Part shown: positions 34,046 to 42,261 of the stretch, piece by piece
Numbering within the stretch: position 1 is the stretch's first letter
How the letters are laid out: the number at the start of each line of letters is the position of its first letter
From: JANXUF01 sp043747685
GTDB lineage: Bacteria; Actinomycetota; Acidimicrobiia; Acidimicrobiales; Ilumatobacteraceae
DNA length: 64,000 nucleotides
NCBI GenBank assembly: GCA_043747685.1
Contig: JAYTOR010000089.1
Span: 1-64,000, forward strand
Direction of reading: 5' to 3'
The notes under the pieces: model-generated
Told to the model about the DNA's origin: nothing
The model's database searches: none
The model's input: only the letters and a program-made list of their open reading frames with translations
Position numbers and translations under genes: made by a program

Positions 34046-34878
34046 CCATACGAATCGTCACCGACAGCGCTTGCGACTTGCCGGATGCCCTCGCCCAAGA
34101 ACTCGGAATCGACATCGTCCCGTTGACGATCCGCTTCGGTGAAGAAGAATTTGTCGATCGACGTGATCTCAGTGTGGACGAATTCTGGAGGCGCTGCGCT
34201 GCGTCATCCGCCCTGCCGGAAACGGCAGCGCCCTCACCAGGCGAATTCGACCTGGCCTATCGGCGAATGGCGGAACAGGGAGCGACGGGCATCGTCGTCG
34301 TCAACCTGTCCGGTTCGCTGTCGGCGACGACTCAGTCGGCGCAACTGGCCGCCAATTCGTTCACCGACATTCCCGTCAACGTCGTCGATTCCCGATCTGT
34401 CACCCTCGGACAGGGCCTCATCGCCGTCGCCGCCGCCAGGCTCGGCCTCGACGGTGCCTCGCTGGCGACCGTTACCGCTGCGGCCCATGATCTGGCCGAA
34501 CGGACCAAGGTGTGGGGCGCCCTCGACACGCTCGACAACCTCAAAAAGGGTGGCCGCATCGGTGGGGCCAAGGCAATGCTGGCCTCCGTTCTGTCGATCA
34601 AGCCGATCATTGAGGTACGCGACGGCAAGGTCGAAGAGGGTGGCAAGCAACGCACCCGGTCCAAGGCTCTGACGTTCCTGATCGACAAGGTGAAGTCGTA
34701 TGGGCCCGTCGAGAATCTCTCCGTCCTGCAGGCCGCCTGCGACGACAAGGATGCCTTTACCGAACGCGTCAGGGAACTCGCCGGTGGTGCCGATGTGATC
34801 GTCGGTGACATCGGCCCGGTCGTCGGCACCCATGCCGGCCGTGGCACGATCGGCGTCGCCTTCCAGGTTCCGCGTTAA
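34042..34878 (+). CDS. DegV family fatty-acid-binding protein
   Basis: DegV proteins bind fatty acids; in Firmicutes FakB-type members present them to the kinase FakA. MTIRIVTDSACDLPDALAQE is the canonical N terminus; PSPGEFDLAYRRM, VVNLSGSLSATTQSAQ and LDTLDNLKKGGRIGGAKA are the family motifs. The protein is 278 residues, complete. It starts with GTG 34042 overlapping the DUF6049 stop. No DAK-type kinase gene is in the window, so the partner is unknown. In mycobacteria this position is occupied by murJ. Confidence 0.92.
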   Translation: MTIRIVTDSACDLPDALAQELGIDIVPLTIRFGEEEFVDRRDLSVDEFWRRCAASSALPETAAPSPGEFDLAYRRMAEQGATGIVVVNLSGSLSATTQSAQLAANSFTDIPVNVVDSRSVTLGQGLIAVAAARLGLDGASLATVTAAAHDLAERTKVWGALDTLDNLKKGGRIGGAKAMLASVLSIKPIIEVRDGKVEEGGKQRTRSKALTFLIDKVKSYGPVENLSVLQAACDDKDAFTERVRELAGGADVIVGDIGPVVGTHAGRGTIGVAFQVPR

Positions 34879-35002
34879 GCGTTCCGGGCTGCTTACTGCT
34901 CGACTGATATGCGTGCCACCAGCCGTTGTGCGTCCGGCGCACTGGCGGTGCCGTCCAGGATGCCAGACGTGGGCAGCTACTGGCCACTAGCCTCGGCATA
35001 CG

Positions 35003-36637
35003 GTGACGCCGACTACTCCATCCCCGCCACTGCTGGCGAATCGTTATCAGCTCGATCGTCGCATCGCCCAGGGCGGGATGGCGGAGGTCTGGCTGGCGCA
35101 GGATCTTCTCCTCAATCGCCTCGTCGCTGTCAAGGTGCTCAAGCCGCAGTTGGCATCAGACCCGGTGATCGCTGAACGGTTCCGGCGTGAAGCCGTCGCC
35201 GCTGCAAGCCTGAACCACCCGAACATCGTGGCGATCTACGACACCGTCGACGAACGTGGTCGCCAGGCCGTCGTCATGCAATACGTACCGGGGCGATCAC
35301 TCCGCGAACTGCTCGACGACCGCCACCAGTTGTCGCCGGAAATGACAATCCGCATCGCCCGTGCAGTCGCCAGCGCCCTCGACAGAGCCCATTCCGCCGG
35401 CATCGTCCACCGCGATGTCAAGCCGGGCAACATCATGCTGACGAGCGAGGGAGGCGTACTGTTGACCGACTTCGGCATCGCCAAGGCAACGTCGGGTGAG
35501 ACCGACCTGACCAGCGACAACATCATGATGGGCACCGCCAAATACCTGTCACCCGAGCAGGTACGTGGTCGCAAACTGGACGGCAGAGCCGACCTCTACT
35601 CGCTTGGGTTGGTGCTCTACGAATGCCTTGCCGGCAGCGTCCCGTTCCACGGCGAGAGTGACGCCGATATCGCCCTTGCCCGGTTGCAACGTGATCCGAC
35701 ACCGCTCGGGCGGCTGCGGCCGAGCCTGCCGTACGGTCTCGCTGAACTCATCCATCGCCTGCTGGCCCGCAATCCTGACGACCGGCCGTCGTCCGGCGCT
35801 GCAATCATTTCGGCGTTGGACCGGGTCGCCTCGGCTCCTCGGGACCCGACACCGATCACCGGTCAACCCCGCCAGGTGACGCAGCGTCAGGGGAGCAGCG
35901 GGGGAACGAACCCCCCGGTGCGCGCGATACCCGATCGCATCCCGACGCCGTCGAAGGGTGTCGATACCCATGGCCGGCCGGCGAGGCAGTTCCAACATCG
36001 CCGGATGCCGTCGATGATCGTCGTCGGGGCCATGGTGCTGGTCGCCCTGATCCTCATCGCCGTGCTGTGGTCGAGCCTCAGCAGTAGTGACACTGCCAAG
36101 CCGACGACATCGGTCGCCGCGCCCGGTGCAGGCGGCGCGACGCAAGCTCCGTCGACGGCTACGAAGGCCGGGCCGTTGGCATTTTCCGCCGGTCAGGCCC
36201 GGGTCTTCGACCCAGCGGGAGACGGCAGCGAGAACAGCGCCCAACTCCCGAACCTCTTCGACGATTCGTCGGCGACGACGTGGAGTACCGAGTGCTATCA
36301 AAACACCTACCTCGGGGCCAAACAGGGTGTCGGCTTCTCCATTCCCCTGCAGGGTTCTGGCGCTGCGACGTTGACAATCCACTTTCTCCAGCCCCCGTGG
36401 ATCGCCTCGATCTACACCTCCGATGCAGCCGCTGCCCCCACAACGCTTGCCGACTGGGGCCAACCCGTCGTCGCCAAGGCAAGCAGCCAAACGGATCCGA
36501 ACGCTGTCTTTGCGATTCCCGACACGGCGGCGAGCTACATGCTCGTATGGATCCAGCGACTGCCGGTCGATCCGAAGTGCTCCGGCGACCATCCCTACCG
36601 CGCCACGATCACCGATATCTCGCTCAGCGCCGGTTGA
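35003..36637 (+). CDS. Membrane Ser/Thr protein kinase with extracellular discoidin-like domain
   Basis: The cytoplasmic kinase domain (about 14-270) has AQGGMAEVWLA, Lys44 in VAVKVLK, IVHRDVKPGNIML (Asp138), LTDFGIAKA (Asp156) and YLSPEQV, so it should be active. A Pro-rich juxtamembrane part follows, then a TM (IVVGAMVLVALILIAVLW, about 338-358) and an extracellular domain of about 180 residues. That domain has LPNLFDDSSATTWSTECY and VWIQRLPVDP, patterned like the beta-sandwich at the C terminus of mycobacterial MviN/MurJ. No PASTA repeats. It precedes sigM at the murJ position. Start GTG 35003. Confidence 0.9.
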   Translation: MTPTTPSPPLLANRYQLDRRIAQGGMAEVWLAQDLLLNRLVAVKVLKPQLASDPVIAERFRREAVAAASLNHPNIVAIYDTVDERGRQAVVMQYVPGRSLRELLDDRHQLSPEMTIRIARAVASALDRAHSAGIVHRDVKPGNIMLTSEGGVLLTDFGIAKATSGETDLTSDNIMMGTAKYLSPEQVRGRKLDGRADLYSLGLVLYECLAGSVPFHGESDADIALARLQRDPTPLGRLRPSLPYGLAELIHRLLARNPDDRPSSGAAIISALDRVASAPRDPTPITGQPRQVTQRQGSSGGTNPPVRAIPDRIPTPSKGVDTHGRPARQFQHRRMPSMIVVGAMVLVALILIAVLWSSLSSSDTAKPTTSVAAPGAGGATQAPSTATKAGPLAFSAGQARVFDPAGDGSENSAQLPNLFDDSSATTWSTECYQNTYLGAKQGVGFSIPLQGSGAATLTIHFLQPPWIASIYTSDAAAAPTTLADWGQPVVAKASSQTDPNAVFAIPDTAASYMLVWIQRLPVDPKCSGDHPYRATITDISLSAG

Positions 36638-36650
36638 GCGTCAGACGCCG

Positions 36651-37268
36651 ATGGCAGCCGAATCCGACGACCTGCTGGTCTCGAGGTCGCGTGCAGGTGA
36701 CCGCCTGGCGATGGAAGAACTGCTGCGCCAGCACCGTCCTCGTCTGGCCGCCGTGTGCCGGCGGATGTGTGCGAACGCCCAAGACGCAGAGGACGCAACG
36801 CAGGAGGCATTGATCGCTATTGTTCGCGGCCTCGATCGTTTCGACGGGCGATCGTCGTTCGTCACGTGGTCGCACCGGGTGGCGACGAACGCCTGCCTGG
36901 ACGGCCTGCGCTACTCCTCACGCCGGCCGGCGACAAGTCTCGACAGAGCGATGGATTCTCAGCAACCGACATCGATCGTCGAGCCATCGGTGGTGTCGCG
37001 TGATGACTCGACGACAGTCCGCCTCGAGATCACGGCCGCGCTGAGGCAGTTGCCGGAGGAATTCCGGCTTGCGGTGGTCCTGCGAGATGTCGGCGACCTC
37101 GACTACCGGGAGATTTCCGAACGGCTCGATGCCCCGATCGGCACGGTCAAGTCACGCATCGCCCGAGGCCGAAGTCTGCTCGCCGACATCGTCGGGAACA
37201 AACCAGACCTGGCGCGGCGTCCAATACCTCTGCGACCTCCGCTCCCCCCGCAGGACGACGAAACATGA
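36651..37268 (+). CDS. sigM: ECF sigma factor, SigM-like
   Basis: 205 residues with region 2 (LLVSRSRAGDRLAMEELLRQ, then NAQDAEDATQEALIAIVRGL, TWSHRVATNACLDGLR) and region 4 (LRQLPEEFRLAVVLRDVGDL, YREISERLDAPIGTVKSRI). The assignment as SigM rests on the position upstream of trxB-trxA-cwlM, as in mycobacteria and streptomycetes where SigM answers envelope or disulfide stress. ATG 36651 is used rather than in-frame upstream starts that would lie inside the kinase gene. The stop overlaps the anti-sigma start by four bases. Confidence 0.88.
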   Translation: MAAESDDLLVSRSRAGDRLAMEELLRQHRPRLAAVCRRMCANAQDAEDATQEALIAIVRGLDRFDGRSSFVTWSHRVATNACLDGLRYSSRRPATSLDRAMDSQQPTSIVEPSVVSRDDSTTVRLEITAALRQLPEEFRLAVVLRDVGDLDYREISERLDAPIGTVKSRIARGRSLLADIVGNKPDLARRPIPLRPPLPPQDDET

Positions 37269-38434
37269 CCAGCGACCCCTCCGACTCCCCCGAACCGACC
37301 GACGCGCCCCGTCCAGTCGACGCCTCCCAACGGCTCGACGAGGTCGCCAGTGCCTATGTCGACGGCCAACTCGACGACGCCGAGCGCCGCGCCGCCGAAC
37401 TGGACCAACCGGTGATCGAACGGGCGAGGGGATTTTCGGCACTGCGCTCCGAACTCCACGATGGCGCCCAGAATGCCGCCGAAGAACGTGACACCGACGC
37501 CGTCGCTGCGATCGAGCGAGATATCAGCGCTGCACTGGCGGTCTATGACGAGTTGTATCGTCCGCCGACAACCGCGACGACAACCGCGACCGCCCAGGTG
37601 ACCGCGATGGCGACTGTCGAACATGGCCGGGTGACGTCACTCGACCAACGTCGACAACGCCGTGTCAGGCAACGAACGCTCAGCATCGCCGCAGCGGTCG
37701 CCTTGGCCGTCGTCGGCATCACCACACTCACCAGTAGGAACAACGACACGAAGTCGTCGACGTCCGCAACGACGAATGTTCTGCCGGCAATCGCTGAGGC
37801 GTCTGGAACTGCACCGGCAAACCGATCCCCTGCCCCCGAAGCGACACCGACAGAACAGCAACAGGCGAAGGTGGGTGTCGAACAGGTACCGGCCGGCGCC
37901 AGCGGGGACGCTGCGGCGACGAACTCCGGAGCCGGCGACTCCTCGGCAACTGCATCAGGCGGCGTCAGCGGCACCGCTGCCGCGGGGGCGGTCGCTGCTC
38001 TCCCCGTGTTGTCCACCGACGACGACGTCGTGGTCTTCATCCAGCAACGCTTCTCCGCTGAAAGTGCGGCGACAACCGCCGGAACCGCTGCGAATGTGCC
38101 GGTGGGTCCAGGTGGCAGTCCGGTGCTGGTCGTGCCCCAGACCACCATTGCATCGGCATCCATCGCTGCGACATCTCGCCCGACGATCGCCGCTGGTACC
38201 CGAACGACGACGGCCGGAACCACGGCTGGCTCGGTCAGCACGTCGACGGCGCTGTCACCCAGCCCGACACCGTCGAGTACTCCGTGCGACACCACTGCCG
38301 ACGCCATCGATCTCGGTCCCGTGTTCTTCAACGGCCAACCGGCCGACGTGATCGTTCATCGGCGATCCGACGGCGTCGGTCTCGGCACGGTCTACGGACC
38401 GAACTGTTCAGTGCTGACGCAGGTACAGGCCTGA
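37265..38434 (+). CDS. Anti-sigma factor-like membrane protein, partner of SigM
   Basis: An N-terminal region has the anti-sigma pattern RLDEVASAYVDGQLDDAERRAAELDQ without zinc-binding His/Cys. A single TM lies at about 138-155 (LSIAAAVALAVVGITTLT), and a long exported low-complexity part is rich in Thr, Ala, Ser and Gly, with a last stretch containing one Cys pair (CDTTAD...PNCSV). The 389-residue length exceeds typical RsmA-like proteins because of the exported part. It overlaps sigM by four bases (ATGA). Role inferred from synteny and topology. Confidence 0.7.
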   Translation: MTSDPSDSPEPTDAPRPVDASQRLDEVASAYVDGQLDDAERRAAELDQPVIERARGFSALRSELHDGAQNAAEERDTDAVAAIERDISAALAVYDELYRPPTTATTTATAQVTAMATVEHGRVTSLDQRRQRRVRQRTLSIAAAVALAVVGITTLTSRNNDTKSSTSATTNVLPAIAEASGTAPANRSPAPEATPTEQQQAKVGVEQVPAGASGDAAATNSGAGDSSATASGGVSGTAAAGAVAALPVLSTDDDVVVFIQQRFSAESAATTAGTAANVPVGPGGSPVLVVPQTTIASASIAATSRPTIAAGTRTTTAGTTAGSVSTSTALSPSPTPSSTPCDTTADAIDLGPVFFNGQPADVIVHRRSDGVGLGTVYGPNCSVLTQVQA

Positions 38435-38503
38435 TCACGGGCGGGAGTCGCCAGTGGTCATGGTCGTTTCGCCTCGACGCCCGGCTCCCCGTAAGCTATC
38501 GCC

Positions 38504-38845
38504 ATGGGACTGAATCCGATTGGCAATCCGGAATGGCCGAAGCAGACGGCCGAACTGGTCGAACGTGTGGTCGGAACGGTCCGCAGCAAAACGACGGACA
38601 AACTCGTCACGATCGTTCGGGCCGTGGTCTACGGCCTACTGATCGCCGTCGCTGCGACGGTGGGATTAATTCTCGTCTTGATCCTGTTGACACGAGGGCT
38701 GCAGTGGGTCGTCGCGCTGCTTCCCGTTGGCGATCGTCCACGGCACGCACGGGCAGTATGGATCTCCTATCTGTTCCTCGGCGTCGTGTTCATCGCCGGT
38801 GGTCTGCTCTTCATGAGCAAGCGACACCCGACACCCGAGAGCTGA
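38504..38845 (+). CDS. Small membrane protein with two TM segments (113 aa)
   Basis: Two hydrophobic helices (VVYGLLIAVAATVGLILVLI and WISYLFLGVVFIAGGLLFM) joined by a short polar loop, with a charged N terminus of about 38 residues. A protein of this size and shape is often found between the sigM/anti-sigma pair and trxB in actinobacteria, but I know no function. ATG 38504 is the only plausible start. Confidence 0.75.
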   Translation: MGLNPIGNPEWPKQTAELVERVVGTVRSKTTDKLVTIVRAVVYGLLIAVAATVGLILVLILLTRGLQWVVALLPVGDRPRHARAVWISYLFLGVVFIAGGLLFMSKRHPTPES

Positions 38846-38896
38846 TCCTCGCAGTTCTCGCCAAATGTTCTCGTCCAAAACACAGGAGTGCCTCTC

Positions 38897-39841
38897 GTGA
38901 GCACGCGTCATGTCATCATCATCGGCTCAGGTCCCGCCGGCCTGACCTCGGCGATCTATACCGCTCGGGCCAACCTTGCCCCGCTGATCATCGAAGGCGA
39001 GCCATCCAGTACCAGCGACCAGCCCGGCGGTCAACTGATGCTCACCACCGAGGTCGAGAACTTTCCCGGCTTCCCGGAGGGCATCCAGGGTCCGGAGTTG
39101 ATGTTCAACTTTCGTGCGCAGGCCGAGCGTTTCGGTGCTGAATTCATCACCGCCAAGGTCACCGCAATCGACTGCAGTGAGCGTCCCTTCAAGGTAACCG
39201 TGGGTAGCGACGAGTATTTCGCCGATTCGATCATCGTCTCGACCGGTGCGCAGTCGTTGATGCTCGGGCTCGACTCCGAAGCGAGGCTGCTCGGCCACGG
39301 ACTCTCGACCTGCGCGACCTGCGACGGCTTCTTCTTCCGCGGTCATGACATTGCAGTCGTCGGCGGCGGCGACTCGGCGCTCGAAGAGGCGACGTTCCTG
39401 ACCAAGTTCGCCACCACAGTCACACTGATCCACCGCCGAGACACCCTCAGGGCATCGAAGATCATGCAGGAACGTGCGTTCGACAACCCAAAGATGGCAT
39501 TCGTATGGGATTCGCAGGTCACCGACCTTGTCGGCGACCACAAGCTCGAGGGCGTCGTCGTTCAGAATCTCAAGACGGGAGAAACCACCACACTCGCTGT
39601 GACTGGACTCTTCGTGGCAATTGGCCACTCTCCGAACACAAACCTGTTCAAAGGCATCCTCGACATGGATGATGCCGGCTACCTCGTCACCAGGCCCGGT
39701 TCCAGCCACACCAATATCGACGGTGTCTTCGCCTGCGGCGATGTCCAAGACCACACCTACCGTCAAGCGATCACCGCGGCCGGCTCTGGCTGCATGGCGG
39801 CGATCGATTGTGAGCGCTGGCTGGAGGCCAATCCGCTCTAG
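38897..39841 (+). CDS. trxB: Thioredoxin reductase
   Basis: An NADPH-dependent flavoenzyme that reduces thioredoxin. FAD-binding IIIGSGPAGLTSAIYTARA lies at the N terminus, the redox pair CATC in HGLSTCATCDGFFF, the NADPH-binding site VVGGGDSALEEATFL with HRRDTLRASK, and the C-terminal FACGDVQDHTYRQA. The length, 314 aa, is normal. I moved the start to GTG 38897 because CAGGAG at 38883-38888 gives proper spacing; GTG 38888 would overlap it. trxA follows after about 95 bases. Confidence 0.95.
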   Translation: MSTRHVIIIGSGPAGLTSAIYTARANLAPLIIEGEPSSTSDQPGGQLMLTTEVENFPGFPEGIQGPELMFNFRAQAERFGAEFITAKVTAIDCSERPFKVTVGSDEYFADSIIVSTGAQSLMLGLDSEARLLGHGLSTCATCDGFFFRGHDIAVVGGGDSALEEATFLTKFATTVTLIHRRDTLRASKIMQERAFDNPKMAFVWDSQVTDLVGDHKLEGVVVQNLKTGETTTLAVTGLFVAIGHSPNTNLFKGILDMDDAGYLVTRPGSSHTNIDGVFACGDVQDHTYRQAITAAGSGCMAAIDCERWLEANPL

Positions 39842-39936
39842 TAGTCACGACCAGCAGCGGCGCACGCCGGGAATGTTACGTCCATCGCCGTGGTTGGAAG
39901 CAGTAGCGTTTGATGCCCGATCGAAAGGACCTTCCC

Positions 39937-40275
39937 ATGGCCGAAGGTATTGTCACCCTGACTGCTGCAACATTTGATGAGGTCATCAATGCTGCTACGA
40001 AACCCGTCGTCGTCGATTTCTGGGCGGAGTGGTGCGGCCCGTGCAAAGCCATCGCCCCGCTGCTCAGCGAAGTTGCCAAAGAGCGTGCCGACGAAATCAT
40101 CATCGCCAAGTTGAACATCGACGAGCATCCTGATCTGGCGCTGCGGTTCAACGTCATGAGCATTCCCACGCTGCTGGTGTTCAACGACGGCACCGTCCAA
40201 AAGCGCATCGTCGGTGCAAAGCCGAAGGCGGCGCTGCTCAGCGAGCTGTCGGAATTCCTCGGGGCAGCTCACTGA
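39937..40275 (+). CDS. trxA: Thioredoxin
   Basis: A 112-residue classic thioredoxin with VDFWAEWCGPCKAIAPLL carrying the active CGPC, the cis-Pro in MSIPTLLVFNDG, and NIDEHPDLALRFNV. ATG 39937 has GAAAGGA upstream; the ORF is open to 39910, but that would place the ribosome binding site inside the gene. The stop TGA (40273-40275) overlaps or abuts the beginning of the cwlM frame. Confidence 0.95.
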   Translation: MAEGIVTLTAATFDEVINAATKPVVVDFWAEWCGPCKAIAPLLSEVAKERADEIIIAKLNIDEHPDLALRFNVMSIPTLLVFNDGTVQKRIVGAKPKAALLSELSEFLGAAH

Positions 40276-41252
40276 TCGAGGGCCTTCCCTCTCCGCTCCC
40301 CCGCGGCGACGCTGTACGAGACGTACAGCGTCGCCTGCGCGCAGCCGGCTTGACGATTCCACCTCACGAGTACGGCGAGTTCGCCGACGCGACCGCCGAG
40401 GCACTACGACAATTCCAACGTTCCCGCGGGTTGCATGCGGATGGGACCTGCAACCCACAGACCTGGTTGGCGCTGATCGAGGCCGGCCGAACTCTCGGCG
40501 AGCGACCCCTGTTCCATACCGTGCCCCACCAGCGCGGTGACGACGTCAGTGAGTTGCAACGACGCCTCGCGCTGCTCGGCTTCGACGGCGGCAGGGTGGA
40601 CGGCATCTTCGGCCCCGACACCGAACTAGCACTGCTCGACTTCCAGCGGAACACGGGACTCGTCACCGACGGAGTGTTCGGCGTGGCGACGCTGAACGTA
40701 CTGACACGCCTCAGCGGTCACACAGGCGAAGGTCCTGGCGTCGCCATGCTCCGCCAGCAGGAGGCAGCGAGAACGACCCCCGGCCGTGGACTCCGTGATA
40801 CGCGGGTCGTCATTGGCCACTACGGCGGTCTCAGTGCGGTCGTCAGGCCGATCGCCCAACAGTTACGGGCCAGCGGAAGCCTCGTCGTACCCGTCGATGA
40901 ACCGGACCCTTTCGTCCAGTCCGGCACCGCCAATATGTTCGAGGCGCACGTCTACCTCGGCCTGGAAGTCGCCACCCGACGTCCCAAGGTCAGCTTCTAT
41001 TCTGTCGAGGCATTCGAATCGGTCGGCGGGCGATCACTGGCCTTTCGCTGCGTGACCGCATTGGAGAATCGCCACCTGTTCGCCGGAGTACATCTCGTCG
41101 GCGAGCGACTGACGGCACTGCGCGAAACACGGATGCCGGCGGTGATCTGCTCGCTGGGTCCGATCAGGCAGGTGCTCGACCACGCACCGACGGTGGCAGC
41201 AGCGCTGACCGACGCCCTTGCCGGCTGGCTCGCCGGTGAGGGTAACGCATAG
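40272..41252 (+). CDS. cwlM: CwlM-like protein: two peptidoglycan-binding repeats plus degenerate amidase domain
   Basis: In mycobacteria the phosphorylated amidase homologue CwlM regulates peptidoglycan precursor synthesis. Two PG_binding_1 repeats are visible (RGDAVRDVQRRLRAAG...ALRQFQRSRGL and RGDDVSELQRRLALLGF...ALLDFQRNTGL), then an Amidase_3-like domain (VVIGHYGG, ANMFEAHVYLGLE) whose zinc motifs are eroded. The first repeat begins upstream of the first standard in-frame start, TTG 40350, so translation probably starts near 40272 at CTG (CTGA overlap with trxA) or ATC 40275. The start is therefore uncertain. Confidence 0.78.
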   Translation: MIEGLPSPLPRGDAVRDVQRRLRAAGLTIPPHEYGEFADATAEALRQFQRSRGLHADGTCNPQTWLALIEAGRTLGERPLFHTVPHQRGDDVSELQRRLALLGFDGGRVDGIFGPDTELALLDFQRNTGLVTDGVFGVATLNVLTRLSGHTGEGPGVAMLRQQEAARTTPGRGLRDTRVVIGHYGGLSAVVRPIAQQLRASGSLVVPVDEPDPFVQSGTANMFEAHVYLGLEVATRRPKVSFYSVEAFESVGGRSLAFRCVTALENRHLFAGVHLVGERLTALRETRMPAVICSLGPIRQVLDHAPTVAAALTDALAGWLAGEGNA

Positions 41253-41274
41253 CTCGACGGTTCGAGGCGAGGGT

Positions 41275-41283
41275 TTATCCACA
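41275..41283 (+). promoter_or_regulatory. Isolated perfect DnaA box
   Basis: TTATCCACA lies in the convergent gap between cwlM and parB, 5.5 kb from dnaA and outside the oriC box cluster. The match is exact. Titration or timing of DnaA, or chance, are the options. Confidence 0.5.
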
Positions 41284-41352
41284 GTTTACGCACACACTGT
41301 GAGGAGTGTAGCTGTGAGCCTGAGGGTGTGGCCGAGTGGCATCGCTGTTCCG

Positions 41353-42261
41353 TCAGTTCGGACCGGCGAGCTGCTGCCCAATTTCGGCGTGTCCTTCGGT
41401 CATCACGCGATAGATGCGTTCCAGATCTTCGAGGTCGGCGAAGTCGATGGCGATTCGGCCCCGCTTGCCACTCATCGCCACATTGACACGCGTATCCAGG
41501 TGTGTGGACAAGAGTTCTTCCAGTTCCAACAAGCCGGGTGCACGCAACGTCGGAGCCACTGCCGTTCGAGTGGTCGGTGCGATGCTGCGCTTCTTGACCG
41601 CTTCCTCGACGAAGCGGACCGAACTCCCATCCTCAGCAACACGTCGAGCAAGCTGTTCCTGGAATTTACGGTCGTCGCTCCCGAGCAATGCCCTGGCATG
41701 CCCTGCGCTCAGACGACCGTCGGCGACCAACTGTTGCACGGATCCCGGCAGTTGCATCAACCGTAACGTGTTGGTCACCGCACTACGGCTCTTTCCGACG
41801 CGCGACGCCACTTGTTCGTGCGTCAGGCTGAAGTCTTCGATCAACTGTTGATACGCCGACGCTTCTTCGAGGGCGGTGAGATCCTGGCGGTGGAGGTTCT
41901 CGACGAGCGCCTGTTCGACCGACGCCAATTCTTCCATCGTGCGGACAATCGCCGGAACGCTGTGCAGTCCGGCACGTCTCGCCGCTCGCCAACGACGCTC
42001 ACCAGCGACCAGCTCGAACCGATGATCGTCCAACGGTCGCACGATGATCGGCTGGAGAACACCGATCTGACGAATCGATTCCGCGAGATCATCCAGTGTC
42101 GCCTCGTCGAAGTGAAGTCGGGGCTGATGAGGGTTGGGGACGATGGCGTCGAGCGGCACATCGACGAGGAGTGAACCCATCTCGACAGCAGATCCACCAC
42201 CTGAGGCGTGCGTCGGAATCAACGCATCCAGTCCCTTACCGAGTCCGCCGAGTCGCGCCAC
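41353..42261 (-). CDS. parB: Chromosome partitioning protein ParB
   Basis: A parS-binding CTP switch protein, 302 residues. ARLGGLGKGLDALIP is the N terminus that contacts ParA. VDVPLDAIVPNPHQPR leads the ParB/Srx domain with CTP motifs LDDLAESIRQIGVLQPIIV and GERRWRAARRAG; LTHEQVASRVGKSRSAVTNTL is the HTH for parS. The C terminus dimerises. GTG 42261 with AAGGAGG upstream is chosen, inside the 3' end of parA (26-base overlap). Codons upstream of it belong to parA read in another frame. Confidence 0.95.
   Translation of the reverse strand: MARLGGLGKGLDALIPTHASGGGSAVEMGSLLVDVPLDAIVPNPHQPRLHFDEATLDDLAESIRQIGVLQPIIVRPLDDHRFELVAGERRWRAARRAGLHSVPAIVRTMEELASVEQALVENLHRQDLTALEEASAYQQLIEDFSLTHEQVASRVGKSRSAVTNTLRLMQLPGSVQQLVADGRLSAGHARALLGSDDRKFQEQLARRVAEDGSSVRFVEEAVKKRSIAPTTRTAVAPTLRAPGLLELEELLSTHLDTRVNVAMSGKRGRIAIDFADLEDLERIYRVMTEGHAEIGQQLAGPN

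Noticed and set aside
41321..41352. A stretch with GTGTGGCCGAGTGGC resembling a tRNA D arm
   Set aside because: No acceptor, anticodon or T arm could be folded around it.
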